Assembly (NCBI RefSeq): GCF_013141725.1
Contig: NZ_WHNZ01000017.1
Coordinates: 62,001-126,000 of the forward strand
Length of the DNA: 64,000 bases
Direction of reading: 5' to 3'
Source of the DNA: Paenibacillus planticolens
GTDB taxonomy: Bacteria; Bacillota; Bacilli; Paenibacillales; NBRC-103111
Part shown: one piece after another, positions 54,363 to 63,929 of the stretch
Layout: the number at the start of each line of letters is the position of its first letter
Numbering within the stretch: position 1 is the first letter of the stretch
Notes under the pieces: model-generated
What the model was told of the DNA's origin: nothing
Databases searched by the model: none
Seen by the model: the letters and a program-made list of their open reading frames with translations, nothing else
Made by a program: the position numbers and the translations under genes

Positions 54363-54473
54363 TTGTTTTGAAACACTAAACAAATCATACCTCAATCTTG
54401 TTTCGTATTTCAACACAAAAGTTTTGAGAGACAAAAAAACCTCTTGTTTTTTGTACCTCTAAGCATTTACAAT
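54363..54473. promoter_or_regulatory. Divergent control region of the phage-type module
   Basis: For the XRE gene, TTGTTT (54444-54449) and TACAAT (54468-54473) are 18 bp apart. Operator-like elements include GTTTTGAAACACTAAAC at 54365, CAACACAAAAGTTTTGAG at about 54412, and CAAAAAA/TTTTTTG arms at 54432-54453 across the -35 box. They share the GTTTTGA core of the palindrome at 53718. Confidence 0.7.
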
Positions 54474-54493
54474 AAGTAGCAGGTGATGAATCG

Positions 54494-54898
54494 ATGAAAG
54501 ATATGGTCCAGTTCGGCCTTCGAATCCGGCAGCTGCGTAAACAGAACCATTTTACCCTTAGAGAGCTTGGAGAACGGTCCGGTGTTAGTTACTCGTTTAT
54601 TAACTCCATAGAAAATAACCGCTTCAGCCCATCGAGGGATACGGTCATTGCGCTGGCCGATGCGTTGAATCGCTCAGACAAGGACGAGCTCTTGCTGCTC
54701 GCTGGCTTTGCGCCGACGGAAGAAGAGTCGCTGGATATCTCCTCCGAACCGGGGATTGATCGCATCGATGATCCTGAGGTTAGTTTATTTTTTAAAGACT
54801 TCCAAAGTGCGCCCAAGGAACGGCGGGATGAAATGCTCCGCTTCTGGCACTTCATCAAGGAGCAGCAGATCAATCGTATGCCGGATAGCGAGCAATAA
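54494..54898 (+). CDS. XRE-family repressor (ImmR-like)
   Basis: A 134-residue protein. The HTH at about 8-62 reads RIRQLRKQNHFTLRELGERS and SYSFINSIENNRFSPSRDTV. The C-terminus (FKDFQSAPKERRDEMLRFWH) is the SinR/ImmR-type helix. It faces the ArpU gene and is followed by a metalloprotease, the usual ImmR-ImmA arrangement for SOS-like derepression of integrated elements. AGGTGATGA precedes ATG 54494. Confidence 0.85.
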   Translation: MKDMVQFGLRIRQLRKQNHFTLRELGERSGVSYSFINSIENNRFSPSRDTVIALADALNRSDKDELLLLAGFAPTEEESLDISSEPGIDRIDDPEVSLFFKDFQSAPKERRDEMLRFWHFIKEQQINRMPDSEQ

Positions 54899-54972
54899 TA
54901 TATTTTACATGAAAAAGCAGAGCCCCTCGGGCTTTTCTTTATCCCTTACAAGCGAACATACATTCCTATATT

Positions 54973-55626
54973 TTGAATATCGAGGTGTTTACCCTGTTTA
55001 CTCACTATCAAACTACCCCTCTGGAACAGTGGGTCGAAGCTTTATATGAGCAGCATGAGATTACAACGCCGGCTCAGCTCTGCATGACCCATTTGGCGGC
55101 TAAGCTGCGCATTTGGGTGTATACGATGGATATGAACAGTATGGCCGTCGAAAATAACGGGCAGTTCAGCATCAACGTTGACCGCCGGCTGTCCCCCAAG
55201 GAGCAGTGGGAAGACTTTTTGCACGAGCTGTGCCATGTTCTTCGCCACTCCGGCAACCAGATGGCCATGCCTGACCGTTATGTGAACTGGCAGGAGCAGG
55301 ACGCATCCGCCTTCCAGCTCTACGCGGCGATCCCTCTCTCCATGCTGAAAAAACTGCCGCTGCCCGAACACAAAAATGAAATGATCGCCTACCTGTCCGA
55401 AGAGTTCCAAGTCACTTTCCGTCTGGCCAAAGCGCGCATCGACCAAATTCAAAGGCGTGTTCTACAGGGAATTTTGGATTATGAGTATCAACAATATACA
55501 CAAAGCCAGGTGGGGAAATACGATCCGTCCAAATGGTCCGACGCAACTCGCCTCATGATGGACAAGCTGGGACAATTGAAGTCAAAAGGAGTGCTGGCAG
55601 ATGGCGATGCTAACCGTATTCTATGA
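54973..55626 (+). CDS. ImmA/IrrE-type metallopeptidase
   Basis: A 217-residue protein. HELCHVLRHSGN carries the zinc-binding HExxH (near residue 84), followed by WQEQDASAFQLYAAIPLSML, the ImmA family pattern. In ImmA systems the protease cleaves its partner repressor after DNA damage. The start is uncertain: the track TTG lacks a site, a GTG at 54985 directly abuts GAGG, and the next Met is far inside. It lies 74 bases after the repressor gene. Confidence 0.82.
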   Translation: MNIEVFTLFTHYQTTPLEQWVEALYEQHEITTPAQLCMTHLAAKLRIWVYTMDMNSMAVENNGQFSINVDRRLSPKEQWEDFLHELCHVLRHSGNQMAMPDRYVNWQEQDASAFQLYAAIPLSMLKKLPLPEHKNEMIAYLSEEFQVTFRLAKARIDQIQRRVLQGILDYEYQQYTQSQVGKYDPSKWSDATRLMMDKLGQLKSKGVLADGDANRIL

Positions 55627-55969
55627 TTATCATGAGGAGGGGATCGTGCCGGTTCTCTTATCTTTGCGTTTTAGCCTGGGGGAGCTGGATTTCAGCCAAG
55701 ACTCGCTGTACGTGCCGCTGGAGGCGCCTTTTCAGCAGTTGGCAATGGAAGACATCTGCGACCTCGATGCCGGTATTACAGTACTCATGGAGGATCTCAT
55801 CGTCCATCCTGAACGCCCTCACGCCGTTGGCATCTCCCTGTCTCGCCTAAGACAGCGGCATGCGGCGTACCTGGAGCAGCTCACTGATATCCAGCAGCTG
55901 TGGCTGCGGATGCATGACATCGAGGAGGTACTGCAGATGGATATGCGCTCTTTGTATCGTTGGAGCTGA
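55601..55969 (+). CDS. Small protein of unknown function coupled to the ImmA-like gene
   Basis: A 122-residue protein. ATG 55601 (AAAAGGAG upstream) overlaps the protease gene by 26 bases. FYDYHEEGIVPVLLSLRFSL and HAVGISLSRLRQRHAAYLEQ suggest an alpha/beta fold; I do not recognise a family. It may modulate the repressor-protease pair (context only). Confidence 0.55.
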   Translation: MAMLTVFYDYHEEGIVPVLLSLRFSLGELDFSQDSLYVPLEAPFQQLAMEDICDLDAGITVLMEDLIVHPERPHAVGISLSRLRQRHAAYLEQLTDIQQLWLRMHDIEEVLQMDMRSLYRWS

Positions 55970-56149
55970 TGGCGCGGCTGCAGCGTTGCTTAGTGAGACG
56001 GCCTTTTCGGACGTCTCACTGCGTTCCTCGGCCGTTTCCGCTACTGAGACGGCCTTTTTCGCCCTCTCACGCCGCAAACTTCCTTCTCTTGCGGCTTTTC
56101 TCCCGCAGCGTGGGATTCCGGCATCATCCTATCCGCGCGACTAAGCCGA

Positions 56150-56206
56150 TACAAAAAAATCCCACACACCAGTGAACGAAGTTCACAAAGTGTATGGGAT
56201 TCTCAC
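56150..56206 (-). terminator. Terminator after ppnP
   Basis: AATCCCATACAC...GTGAAC pairs with GTTCAC...GTGTGGGATT on the minus strand, followed by seven T. Confidence 0.88.
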
Positions 56207-56221
56207 GATTTCCGCGCCTTA

Positions 56222-56539
56222 TTACTCACTAATATAAGAACAAATATAATCGCTGACTGTTTTCACGTCGAGCTTGAATTTCGCATTCGCCGGCACGGTG
56301 AACTCACCTTGACCGTTGATGCTGATCCATTCGCTGCTGCCTGGAAGAAGTACTTTCAGCTCACCAGCTTGGATTTCCATGATTTCTTTGACATCTGTGC
56401 CGAACTCGTACTCGCCCGGAAGCAGGATGCCCAGCGTTTTTTTCGTACCGTCGGCGAATTGTACCGTGCGGCTTGTTACTTTTCCATCAAAATAAACGTT
56501 AGCTTTCGTTAATACTGTTACATTTTCAAAGCTGGACAT
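56222..56539 (-). CDS. ppnP: Pyrimidine/purine nucleoside phosphorylase (YaiE/DUF1255)
   Basis: A 105-residue beta-barrel protein from ATG 56539 (AGAGGGGGAA upstream). [33 protein letters not shown] and [16 protein letters not shown] sequence ([15 protein letters not shown]) match PpnP, which phosphorolyses several nucleosides. It is slightly longer than E. coli PpnP (94 residues). Confidence 0.85.
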   Translation of the reverse strand: MSSFENVTVLTKANVYFDGKVTSRTVQFADGTKKTLGILLPGEYEFGTDVKEIMEIQAGELKVLLPGSSEWISINGQGEFTVPANAKFKLDVKTVSDYICSYISE

Positions 56540-56767
56540 AATGATTAGTTCCCCCTCTAAAATGGCAATCAAGGATAAACGATTTCGTCGTCCTTTTAGG
56601 ACGGGCGCGTTTGTCTAGGTAGATGCGAAGCAAAAGTATAAAACTTATACTTTCTTATCTATAAATAAAGACCAAGCCCACGCAGGGTGGGCTATGGCGC
56701 TGTTAACTAACGCGCAAGTGTGCGTACGCACGCGATGCGATGTTTCACTTGATGTCTCACTCTTGTA

Positions 56768-58789
56768 TTAAGCCAACAATGCTTTCACTCTAGCTGCAAC
56801 GTTCTCCGGAGAGAAGCCGTACTCTTTCAGCACGAGGTCGCCAGGCGCGGATGCGCCGAACGTGTTGATGCCGAGCACGGAACCTTCGTCGCCGACATAA
56901 CGCTCCCAACCGAGCGGGAACGCCATCTCAACCGCAAGACGTTTTTTCACGCCAGGCAGGATGACGGAGTCTTTGTATTCTTTGGACTGTTTCTCGAACA
57001 GTTCCAAACTTGGCAAGCTAACGACGCGTACGTTGATTCCTTCAGCTTGAAGCAGTTTTTGCGCCGCGACAGCCAATTGTACTTCAGACCCTGTTGCAAG
57101 GATCTGAGCATCCGGATTACCGTTCGCAGCATCGGATACCACGTATCCGCCTTTGCTCAGGTTCGCTTTCGCGCCTTCAACCGTTCCTTCGAGAATCGGC
57201 AGATTTTGACGAGTCAATACGAGCGCAACTGGTCCTTTAGCCTCAGCAATCGCATAGCGCCATGCTTCGGATGTTTCGTTCCCGTCAGCTGGACGAATCA
57301 CTGTGATGCCCGGAATAACGCGAAGCGCAGGAAGCTGCTCAACCGGCTCATGCGTCGGTCCGTCTTCGCCAACCGCAATACTGTCATGTGTCAGCACATA
57401 GATAACCGGAAGCTGCATAAGAGCTGCCAGACGGATGGAGGCACGCAGGTAGTCGGAGAATACGAAGAATGTCGCACCGTATACTTTCACGCCGCCATGC
57501 AAAGCCATACCGTTCATGGCTGTACCCATACCGAACTCGCGAACTCCAAACCATACATTGCGGCCCGCATAGTTGCTTGCCGTGAAGTTAGCTTCGCCTT
57601 TGATCATCGTGTTGTTAGAGCTCGCAAGGTCCGCGGAACCGCCGATCAGTTGCGGAAGCAAAGGAGCAATCGCGTTGATCGCATTACCGGAAGCTGCACG
57701 AGTAGCCATTGGCTTGTCTGATAGGCTGTAAACCGGAAGGTTCGCATCCCAACCAGCAGGCAATTCGTTATTAACAGCGGCGCTGAACTGGCTGCCCAAT
57801 TCAGGATAAGCTTTGATGTAATCATTCAAAAGGTTGCTCCAAGCTTGTTCAGCTTCAGCGCCTTCTTTGCCGATTTCCGCATAGTGGGCACGAACTTCAT
57901 CGGGAACCAAGAAGTCCGGCTCTTCCGGCCAACCATAGGCTTGCTTCGTCAATTTCACTTCGTCGCCGCCAAGCGGGGAGCCGTGAGGTCCAACGTGACC
58001 GCCTTTACCGCCTTTATTCGGGCTTCCGAAACCGATTGTCGTTTTCACTTCGATCAACGTCGGACGAGTCGTGTCAGCTTTCGCTTCAGCAATCGCGTTG
58101 GAGATCGCAGCCAGATCATTCTGCTCTTCTACGCGCAGCACCTGCCAGCCGTAAGCTTCGAAACGTGCTTGAACGTTCTCGGAGAATGCCATATTCAGCT
58201 CGCCATCGAGCGAGATATCATTTGAATCGTACAGCATGATCAATTTGCCCAATTTCAGATGAGCAGCCAAGGAAACGGCTTCAGAGGAAACCCCTTCCAT
58301 CATGTCGCCATCGCCGCAAATCGCATATGTATAATGGTCGATCACTGGGAAATTCTCTTTATTGTAAGTCTCTCTCAGATGAGCTTCAGCCATGGCCATA
58401 CCAACCGCCATACCGATCCCTTGTCCGAGCGGACCCGTCGTTGCATCAACACCTGCCGTGTGACCGTATTCCGGATGTCCTGGCGTTTTGCTTCCCCATT
58501 GGCGGAAGTTTTTGATTTCTTCCATCGGCAGATCGTATCCGCACAGGTGAAGAAGGCTGTATAGGAGCATGGATCCATGACCCGCAGAAAGTACAAAGCG
58601 GTCACGATTGACCCATTTCGGATTAGCTGGGTTGTGCTTCATATGCTGTTTCCACAGCACGTAGGCCATTGGGGCTGCGCCCATAACCATACCTGGGTGA
58701 CCCGAGTTGGCTTTCTCAATGGCGTCGATGCCCAAAGTACGAATCGTGTTGACTGCCAATTGTTCAATTGTTTTGTTTGTTGCTGTCAT
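56768..58789 (-). CDS. tkt: Transketolase
   Basis: A 673-residue TPP enzyme of the non-oxidative pentose phosphate pathway. [20 protein letters not shown] begins the Pyr domain, [13 protein letters not shown] is the TPP-Mg motif, [17 protein letters not shown] and [19 protein letters not shown] follow, with the regulatory C-domain after about 540. GGAGGG precedes ATG 58789. A short hairpin at about 56682-56702 (AGCCCACCCTGCGTGGGCT) may be its terminator. Confidence 0.96.
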   Translation of the reverse strand: MTATNKTIEQLAVNTIRTLGIDAIEKANSGHPGMVMGAAPMAYVLWKQHMKHNPANPKWVNRDRFVLSAGHGSMLLYSLLHLCGYDLPMEEIKNFRQWGSKTPGHPEYGHTAGVDATTGPLGQGIGMAVGMAMAEAHLRETYNKENFPVIDHYTYAICGDGDMMEGVSSEAVSLAAHLKLGKLIMLYDSNDISLDGELNMAFSENVQARFEAYGWQVLRVEEQNDLAAISNAIAEAKADTTRPTLIEVKTTIGFGSPNKGGKGGHVGPHGSPLGGDEVKLTKQAYGWPEEPDFLVPDEVRAHYAEIGKEGAEAEQAWSNLLNDYIKAYPELGSQFSAAVNNELPAGWDANLPVYSLSDKPMATRAASGNAINAIAPLLPQLIGGSADLASSNNTMIKGEANFTASNYAGRNVWFGVREFGMGTAMNGMALHGGVKVYGATFFVFSDYLRASIRLAALMQLPVIYVLTHDSIAVGEDGPTHEPVEQLPALRVIPGITVIRPADGNETSEAWRYAIAEAKGPVALVLTRQNLPILEGTVEGAKANLSKGGYVVSDAANGNPDAQILATGSEVQLAVAAQKLLQAEGINVRVVSLPSLELFEKQSKEYKDSVILPGVKKRLAVEMAFPLGWERYVGDEGSVLGINTFGASAPGDLVLKEYGFSPENVAARVKALLA

Positions 58790-58935
58790 TTCGAAAATTC
58801 CCTCCTATATGTCTATACTTACGTGAGTCTTAAACTTGTACATACAAGTGACTTTTCTCGCTTGCATTATTGTACCATTTGCTTTGAGGCTTTGCCACAA
58901 TAAACCGCTAAAACTCGTCGGATATCCGGCTCTCT

Positions 58936-58972
58936 GCCAAAAAAGACTGCATCCTTATCGGATACAGCCTAG
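58936..58972 (-). terminator. Terminator after purU
   Basis: GGCTGTATCC pairs with GGATGCAGTC on the minus strand around GATAA, followed by six T. Confidence 0.85.
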
Positions 58973-58980
58973 CTTTCCCA

Positions 58981-59880
58981 TCAATTGAAGACGACAGTCT
59001 TATTGTTGTGAACAATGATGCGATCTTCGACATGCCATGCAACAGCTCTGGCGAGAACGATCCGTTCGATATGACGGCCGATTCTTTTCAAATCTTCCAC
59101 ATTATCGCGGTGGCTAACCCGTTGAACGTCTTGTTCGATAATCGGTCCGCCGTCTAACTCCTCTGTCACATAGTGCGCGGTTGCGCCAATAATTTTCACG
59201 CCGCGGTTATGCGCTTGGGCATACGGCTTACCGCCTACGAAAGCAGGCAGGAACGAATGATGAATATTAATGATGCGATTCGCGTAATGCTGAATGAAAG
59301 ATGGCGAGACAATCTGCATATAGCGCGCCAAAACAATCGCATCCACTTTGTCTCCCACCACTTCAAGCTGACGGCGCTCAGCCTCTGCCTTCGTATCTGC
59401 CGTAACCGGAATATGGTAATACGGAATGCCGAAAGGCTCGACCAACGATTGCATATCGGGATGATTCGAAATAACCATGGCAATATCGGCGTTCAAATCC
59501 CCAGCGCGCCAGTGCCAAAGAAGCTCAAGCAACGCATGATCTTCCTTCGATACGAAGATCGCGATGCGCTTCTTCTGACTAGCCAGAGACAGGCTCCAGT
59601 CCATGGAGAACTTGTCCGCAACGGCGGAGAATGCCTCTTTCAATTGCTGGACGCGGCTCTCCAACTGGTCCAAGTCAAACTCGATCCGGATGAAGAACAT
59701 GCCGCCCTCCGGGTCCATGGTGTACTGATCGGATTGCACGATGTTCGCGCCGTAGTCAAACAAAAACTGTGAAACTGCCGCTACAATGCCCGGCTGATCC
59801 GGACAAGAGATCAACATTCTTGCTCTGTTCGCCCATTCGCTCTCCCTGCGAGCTGAGCTGTTCGTACTTCCCCGTTCCAT
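58981..59880 (-). CDS. purU: Formyltetrahydrofolate deformylase
   Basis: A 299-residue enzyme hydrolysing 10-formyl-THF to formate and THF, which balances one-carbon pools. The N-terminal ACT domain (RARMLISCPDQPGIVAAVSQ) precedes the formyltransferase fold with LARYMQIVSPSFI, IINIHHSFLPAFVGGKPYAQ and THYVTEELDGGPIIEQD-like residues (AHYVTEELDGGPIIEQD). A 20-residue Ser/Glu-rich N-terminal extension precedes the ACT domain. Confidence 0.93.
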   Translation of the reverse strand: MERGSTNSSARRESEWANRARMLISCPDQPGIVAAVSQFLFDYGANIVQSDQYTMDPEGGMFFIRIEFDLDQLESRVQQLKEAFSAVADKFSMDWSLSLASQKKRIAIFVSKEDHALLELLWHWRAGDLNADIAMVISNHPDMQSLVEPFGIPYYHIPVTADTKAEAERRQLEVVGDKVDAIVLARYMQIVSPSFIQHYANRIINIHHSFLPAFVGGKPYAQAHNRGVKIIGATAHYVTEELDGGPIIEQDVQRVSHRDNVEDLKRIGRHIERIVLARAVAWHVEDRIIVHNNKTVVFN

Positions 59881-59922
59881 GTGAATCCCCCTCTATGCTA
59901 TCTGGACAAAAAGCTATCTGTG

Positions 59923-61050
59923 TTAGACCTTCTTAAGAATATCCTGACCGGCAAGCCAAACGATCAGACGTTGGTTAAGCTGCTCTTCGCTAAGGTCGGA
60001 CAACAGTCTTTCCTCGTGCAAAATATCATACAAACGCTCTAACGGCTCGCGTCCGTCCGCTTTTTTCGCTTTCGCGTCATTTTTCAAAATGTCCCAAGTT
60101 TTCAGAACATAGTCGCGGAAATGAATATCTTTCTTGCCAAACAAATGGTCGATACGCTCGACATGATCCAGGAACTCATCGCCGAAACGGCCTTTAAGAT
60201 TACCGGATAAAAGGGCAATCTCCGCTTCGTACATCGGGCGCTGCGTCTTGTCTTCTTTACCGATCCACGGCGTCTCCAGAATCATAGGCAAATGCTGCAG
60301 CTTCTCATGGTTAGCGACATTGTTCATCGCCTCAAAGCCAATCCAGCCCGAGCCTAGCGGCGCATGGCGGTCCTTAGCGGCTCCGCGGGGATTTTTACTG
60401 TCGTTTAAATGAACGACGCCCAGCTTGTCTAAGCCGACAACTTTGTCGAAATGATGCAGCACACCATCTAGATCGTTCACGATATCATAGCCGGCATCAT
60501 GAATATGGCAAGTGTCCATACAGACTGTAAGTTTGTTGTTAAACTCAACGCGCTCCATAATTTCCGCGATTTCTTCGAAGCTGCGGCCGATTTCGGTCCC
60601 TTTGCCAGCCATCGTTTCCAGCGCGATATTCACGTCCGTGTCCTTGACGCCAGCCAATACTTCGTTCAAACCCTCGGCGATACGGGCAATCCCGTAGTCC
60701 GCATCTTTGTCTGTGTAAGCCCCTGGATGAAGCACGATGTTGCGCACCCCGATGTAGGCTGTCCGGCGAATCTCTTCTTGAAGGAAACGCACAGCTAATT
60801 CGAAGGTATCCTCTTTATAGGAGCCAAGGTTAATGATATACGGAGCGTGCACGACGATTTCATTGATCGCATGCTTGTCCATCAAAGCTTTGCCTTCTTC
60901 GATATATTGATCTTCGATCGGTTTGCGGCGCGTATTTTGCGGTGCGCCAGTGTATATCATAAACGTAGAAGAACCGTATGAAACTGCTTCTTCTGCTGCA
61001 TTTAACAAGCCTTTATCCGAGAACGAAACGTGTGAGCCGATTTTGGGCAT
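59923..61050 (-). CDS. nfo: Endonuclease IV with C-terminal extension
   Basis: A 375-residue protein. The first ~290 residues are a zinc TIM barrel: [85 protein letters not shown] and LILETPW-like ([13 protein letters not shown]). These cleave DNA at abasic sites. About 85 extra residues at the C-terminus ([40 protein letters not shown]) form a helical domain not seen in the classical 280-300-residue enzymes. Confidence 0.9.
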   Translation of the reverse strand: MPKIGSHVSFSDKGLLNAAEEAVSYGSSTFMIYTGAPQNTRRKPIEDQYIEEGKALMDKHAINEIVVHAPYIINLGSYKEDTFELAVRFLQEEIRRTAYIGVRNIVLHPGAYTDKDADYGIARIAEGLNEVLAGVKDTDVNIALETMAGKGTEIGRSFEEIAEIMERVEFNNKLTVCMDTCHIHDAGYDIVNDLDGVLHHFDKVVGLDKLGVVHLNDSKNPRGAAKDRHAPLGSGWIGFEAMNNVANHEKLQHLPMILETPWIGKEDKTQRPMYEAEIALLSGNLKGRFGDEFLDHVERIDHLFGKKDIHFRDYVLKTWDILKNDAKAKKADGREPLERLYDILHEERLLSDLSEEQLNQRLIVWLAGQDILKKV

Positions 61051-61177
61051 GATTCATTGCTCCTTTACTGAAAATCTGTCTACTACCTTCCTATTTTACT
61101 CGGATTGTCGCAAGAAATCTAGAAATAAGGTATAATTCTTATCAGAAATGATTGGATGGTAGTGAGGTGACAAATAA

Positions 61178-61606
61178 ATGGTTAACAATTATTTCATGTG
61201 GTTCATTATTTTCTGGGTATTTGTCCTGCTCTTCTTTATGTCAGTAGGCGGGTTCTTCATGTTTCGCAAGTTCTTGAAAGTTCTCCCCAAGGAAGACGGA
61301 AAGTCTAAGCTTGATTGGCAAAATCATTATGTCGACAATTCCCGCCATCTATGGACAGAGGACTCCAAAGCTTTTCTCGATCAGTTGGTTTCTCCTGTGC
61401 CGACAGCTTTCAGAGATATTGCCAAGCATTCTATTGCCGCTCGAATCGGACAGGTTGCATTGGAGGCAAATGCGAATGAAGTAACGAGGGAGCACTGCAT
61501 CGAGGGATATATTCTTGCGACGCCGCGCAGAGATTATCGAAGTTTGACCAGCTTTCTGGAAAAAGAGCAGATTGACTATAGCGCTTATAAACATTTGTTG
61601 AATTAA
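61178..61606 (+). CDS. DUF2621 family membrane protein (YneK-like)
   Basis: A 142-residue protein. The first 30 residues are one membrane helix (FMWFIIFWVFVLLFFMSVGG). FLDQLVSPVPTAFRDIAKHS, ARIGQVALEANANEVTREHC and IEGYILATPRRDYR match B. subtilis YneK (DUF2621). GAGGTGAC precedes ATG 61178. Function unknown; it may bind a cluster through the conserved helical domain (inference). Confidence 0.82.
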   Translation: MVNNYFMWFIIFWVFVLLFFMSVGGFFMFRKFLKVLPKEDGKSKLDWQNHYVDNSRHLWTEDSKAFLDQLVSPVPTAFRDIAKHSIAARIGQVALEANANEVTREHCIEGYILATPRRDYRSLTSFLEKEQIDYSAYKHLLN

Positions 61607-61652
61607 AATGAAAAAGCCACTCATTTCTTATTTATAAGAAGAGAGTGGCTTA
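61607..61652 (+). terminator. Terminator after the DUF2621 gene
   Basis: AAGCCACTC pairs with GAGTGGCTT around TTCTT/AAGAA. Confidence 0.7.
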
Positions 61653-61729
61653 ATTGTTATGACAGCTAAAGTTCCGGCATCCCGAACAATTCCAATCCAA
61701 CGTTAGCATGCAGATCCCGCCTTATTCAT

Positions 61730-61924
61730 TCAAATCCAAGTCTCAGTTGTCATTTCTTCATACCTGTGTCTGTGTATGCACACGCTGCGCAACGAATCGC
61801 ACTTTTGGCAATGAGCCAGAGGAATTGTTGTCTGATAGAAACCCGTTTTAAAAATCTTTTTTGCATAACATTTGGCCATGGTTGAATTGCATTCTACACA
61901 ATATACCGTATCCGAATTGCCCAT
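61730..61924 (-). CDS. Small YgiT-like zinc-ribbon protein
   Basis: A 64-residue protein from ATG 61924 (AGGGGAG upstream). VYCVECNSTMAKCYAKKIFK and IPLAHCQKCDSLRSVCIHRH give two CxxC pairs, a YgiT/MqsA-type zinc ribbon without the HTH. It may be an orphan antitoxin-like or metal-binding protein. Function unknown. Confidence 0.6.
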   Translation of the reverse strand: MGNSDTVYCVECNSTMAKCYAKKIFKTGFYQTTIPLAHCQKCDSLRSVCIHRHRYEEMTTETWI

Positions 61925-62028
61925 TATTTTTCTCCCCTTACTGATCAAAATGTCGTTTATTGTTACAATATGTATATATAAAACATTATAAGATACATTT
62001 CGTAACTTAACAAGGGGGTCTATTCATT

Positions 62029-62457
62029 TCAACACATGTAATCGACAATAATGTCATCAAAAATTCGGTCTGGATCATAGCTTTTTGTTAATTTTACAAA
62101 TTCTTTATTTTGCAACGTGGCAAGTTGGTTTATTTCATAAAGCATTTCAGATTCTACATAGTCATTAGGTTGAATAACCGCTTTATAAATACAGCTGTCC
62201 TCTTTTTCATTTAACAGCTCTATGCGGCCTACGCTATGAAACATGCGGCTCGAAACCATAACCCCAAAGCCATAAATGACTTCATCACCGGTAGGCAAAA
62301 TCAATGGACTCTCAAACGTAAATTGAGACTTCTCCAGTTCCAAAATATCGATCATGGCATATTTCGTATGAATCGGTCTTTTGTTAATTTGAACAATCGT
62401 TAGCTTGCCTTGCAGAGGTGAAACCAGCGATAACTTGCTTCTTTTCGTCAACATCAT
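62029..62457 (-). CDS. PilZ-like protein without clear c-di-GMP motifs
   Basis: A 142-residue protein. IDILELEKSQFTFESPLILP and VIYGFGVMVSSRMFHSVGRI are like the PilZ barrel, but the RxxxR and D/NxSxxG signatures are absent, so c-di-GMP binding is doubtful. A motility or surface-signalling role is possible in this context only by family association. Confidence 0.5.
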   Translation of the reverse strand: MMLTKRSKLSLVSPLQGKLTIVQINKRPIHTKYAMIDILELEKSQFTFESPLILPTGDEVIYGFGVMVSSRMFHSVGRIELLNEKEDSCIYKAVIQPNDYVESEMLYEINQLATLQNKEFVKLTKSYDPDRIFDDIIVDYMC

Positions 62458-62583
62458 ACGACCTTCACACCACCTTAATACATTTTGTATCTAGTCAAAT
62501 GAATCTCTGCTTTGATATAATGGTTTTCTGGTATATTTCGTTAAACATAGTGGATATAATGGTAGAAAAATAAACTGTGAGGA

Positions 62584-62961
62584 ATGATCAAGCTGAAGTA
62601 TGGAGATCGTATTGCCCTCTTACGTGAAAAAAGAGGACTAACCCAAGAAGAATTATCCAACAAAATAGGAATTTCTAGGGCATCCCTTTCTCACTATGAA
62701 ACAAGTCGCCGTGAACCTGATTACGAAACCATTAATAAGATTGCAACCTTTTTTAATGTTTCTATTGACTATTTGCTTGGCCGTACCAATCTTCAGCATA
62801 CGATTCTTGATAACGATGTTCGGGACTTCGTAGAAAATCTTGATTTAACGGACGAGAATATTTTGCAAAAGTTTTCACTGACCGTTGACGGCAGAAAACT
62901 TTCCCCGGACGAAGCGAAACGATTCATTGCTTTTGTAAGGGCTGAGCGTTCATTGGAGTAG
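62584..62961 (+). CDS. XRE-family transcriptional regulator
   Basis: A 125-residue protein. The HTH at about 8-62 reads RIALLREKRGLTQEELSNKI and ISRASLSHYETSRREPDYET, INKIATFFNVSIDYLLGR, the SinR/YqaE type. The C-terminal half (LTDENILQKFSLTVDGRKLS) is a helical tail. GAGGAATG precedes the ATG 62584 closely. Targets are unknown. Confidence 0.8.
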   Translation: MIKLKYGDRIALLREKRGLTQEELSNKIGISRASLSHYETSRREPDYETINKIATFFNVSIDYLLGRTNLQHTILDNDVRDFVENLDLTDENILQKFSLTVDGRKLSPDEAKRFIAFVRAERSLE

Positions 62962-63179
62962 TTTGTAAAGGAAATATTACATCCTGCGTCTGAAACTTAT
63001 GTTTGTCGATGCCCAGGTAGAGAAGAATCTGATGAATATCAATTGAAATGCTATGTTCTTGATTCATATGTAGACCTACTCCCAACGCTCAGCTTTTCTC
63101 AAAAGCAAGGAAACCGTATTCACGAAATGAGATACATTATGTATCTTTGGCGAGACAGTCTTACGAGGGGCAACCGCTT

Positions 63180-63686
63180 TTATTTATTTACACCGATATA
63201 CTTCAAAGTCACTGATGGGGCAGATTGATTAAAGAGGTCTCTAAGGACTGAGACGTTTTTTGTTTTTAAGTAGTAATGATAGCCATATGTTTTTCGAAGA
63301 GTATGAGTGCCAATGTCGGTTAAGCCAACCTGCTTGGCCGCTTGATTTAAAATTCTGTAAACTCGAATTCTCTTGATTGGATTGCCTGTTCGTTGGGACG
63401 GAAATAAGTAATTATCTTCGTCCATATATTGTATATATTCCTTGATATAGGCTTTTAACTGTGAAGAAAGCTGAAAAGTCTTTAATTTACCCGTCTTTTC
63501 CTCCCGTACGCTTACAACATTCCGATCCATCACATCCTTGACTTTCAAAGACAGAAGATCGCTTAGATGGAGTCCGGAATTAATTCCAATCGTGAAAAGA
63601 AGCCAATCTCGAATCGATTGTTCTTTCAAAACCTCTTGCAATTGTTCAATTTTCTCTTGATCTCTTATAGGCTGCACAACTTGCAT
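63180..63686 (-). CDS. Short tyrosine recombinase with altered catalytic residues
   Basis: A 168-residue protein from ATG 63686 (GAGGTG upstream). It has the XerC/D-type catalytic fold without the SAM-like N-domain: EEKTGKLKTFQLSSQLKAYI, YLFPSQRTGNPIKRIRVYRI, GTHTLRKTYGYHYYLKTKN, ALKYIGVN-like end (TLKYIGVNK with the Tyr). The first Arg of the active site is His here (SGLHLSDLLSLK), and the second His, usually FNHS or LGHS, is Gln (LFNQSAPSV). It resembles short integrases such as YoeC, but these substitutions suggest weak or no recombinase activity. Confidence 0.75.
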   Translation of the reverse strand: MQVVQPIRDQEKIEQLQEVLKEQSIRDWLLFTIGINSGLHLSDLLSLKVKDVMDRNVVSVREEKTGKLKTFQLSSQLKAYIKEYIQYMDEDNYLFPSQRTGNPIKRIRVYRILNQAAKQVGLTDIGTHTLRKTYGYHYYLKTKNVSVLRDLFNQSAPSVTLKYIGVNK

Positions 63687-63929
63687 GAATAGCACCTCAC
63701 ATAACCTTTATCAAATTTCATTGTATGCTACTAATTGATTTTCGCTATTACATGTAATCTCAATCTTTACTCTATCAATCCTCCCAAATGCTCTATGTTA
63801 CATATTGTATCACAAATTTGATAAATGATCTATGCCTTTTCCTGTTCTCAAACGCTAATCTGCGCCCTATAATTCTTAATAAAGAACGTTTTTCGCACGC
63901 TAAAATATCATGGATGGAGGCCGCCTGCA

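Noticed and set aside
63043..63228. A 61-residue plus-strand frame
   Set aside because: Overlaps the end of the recombinase gene and has no ribosome site.
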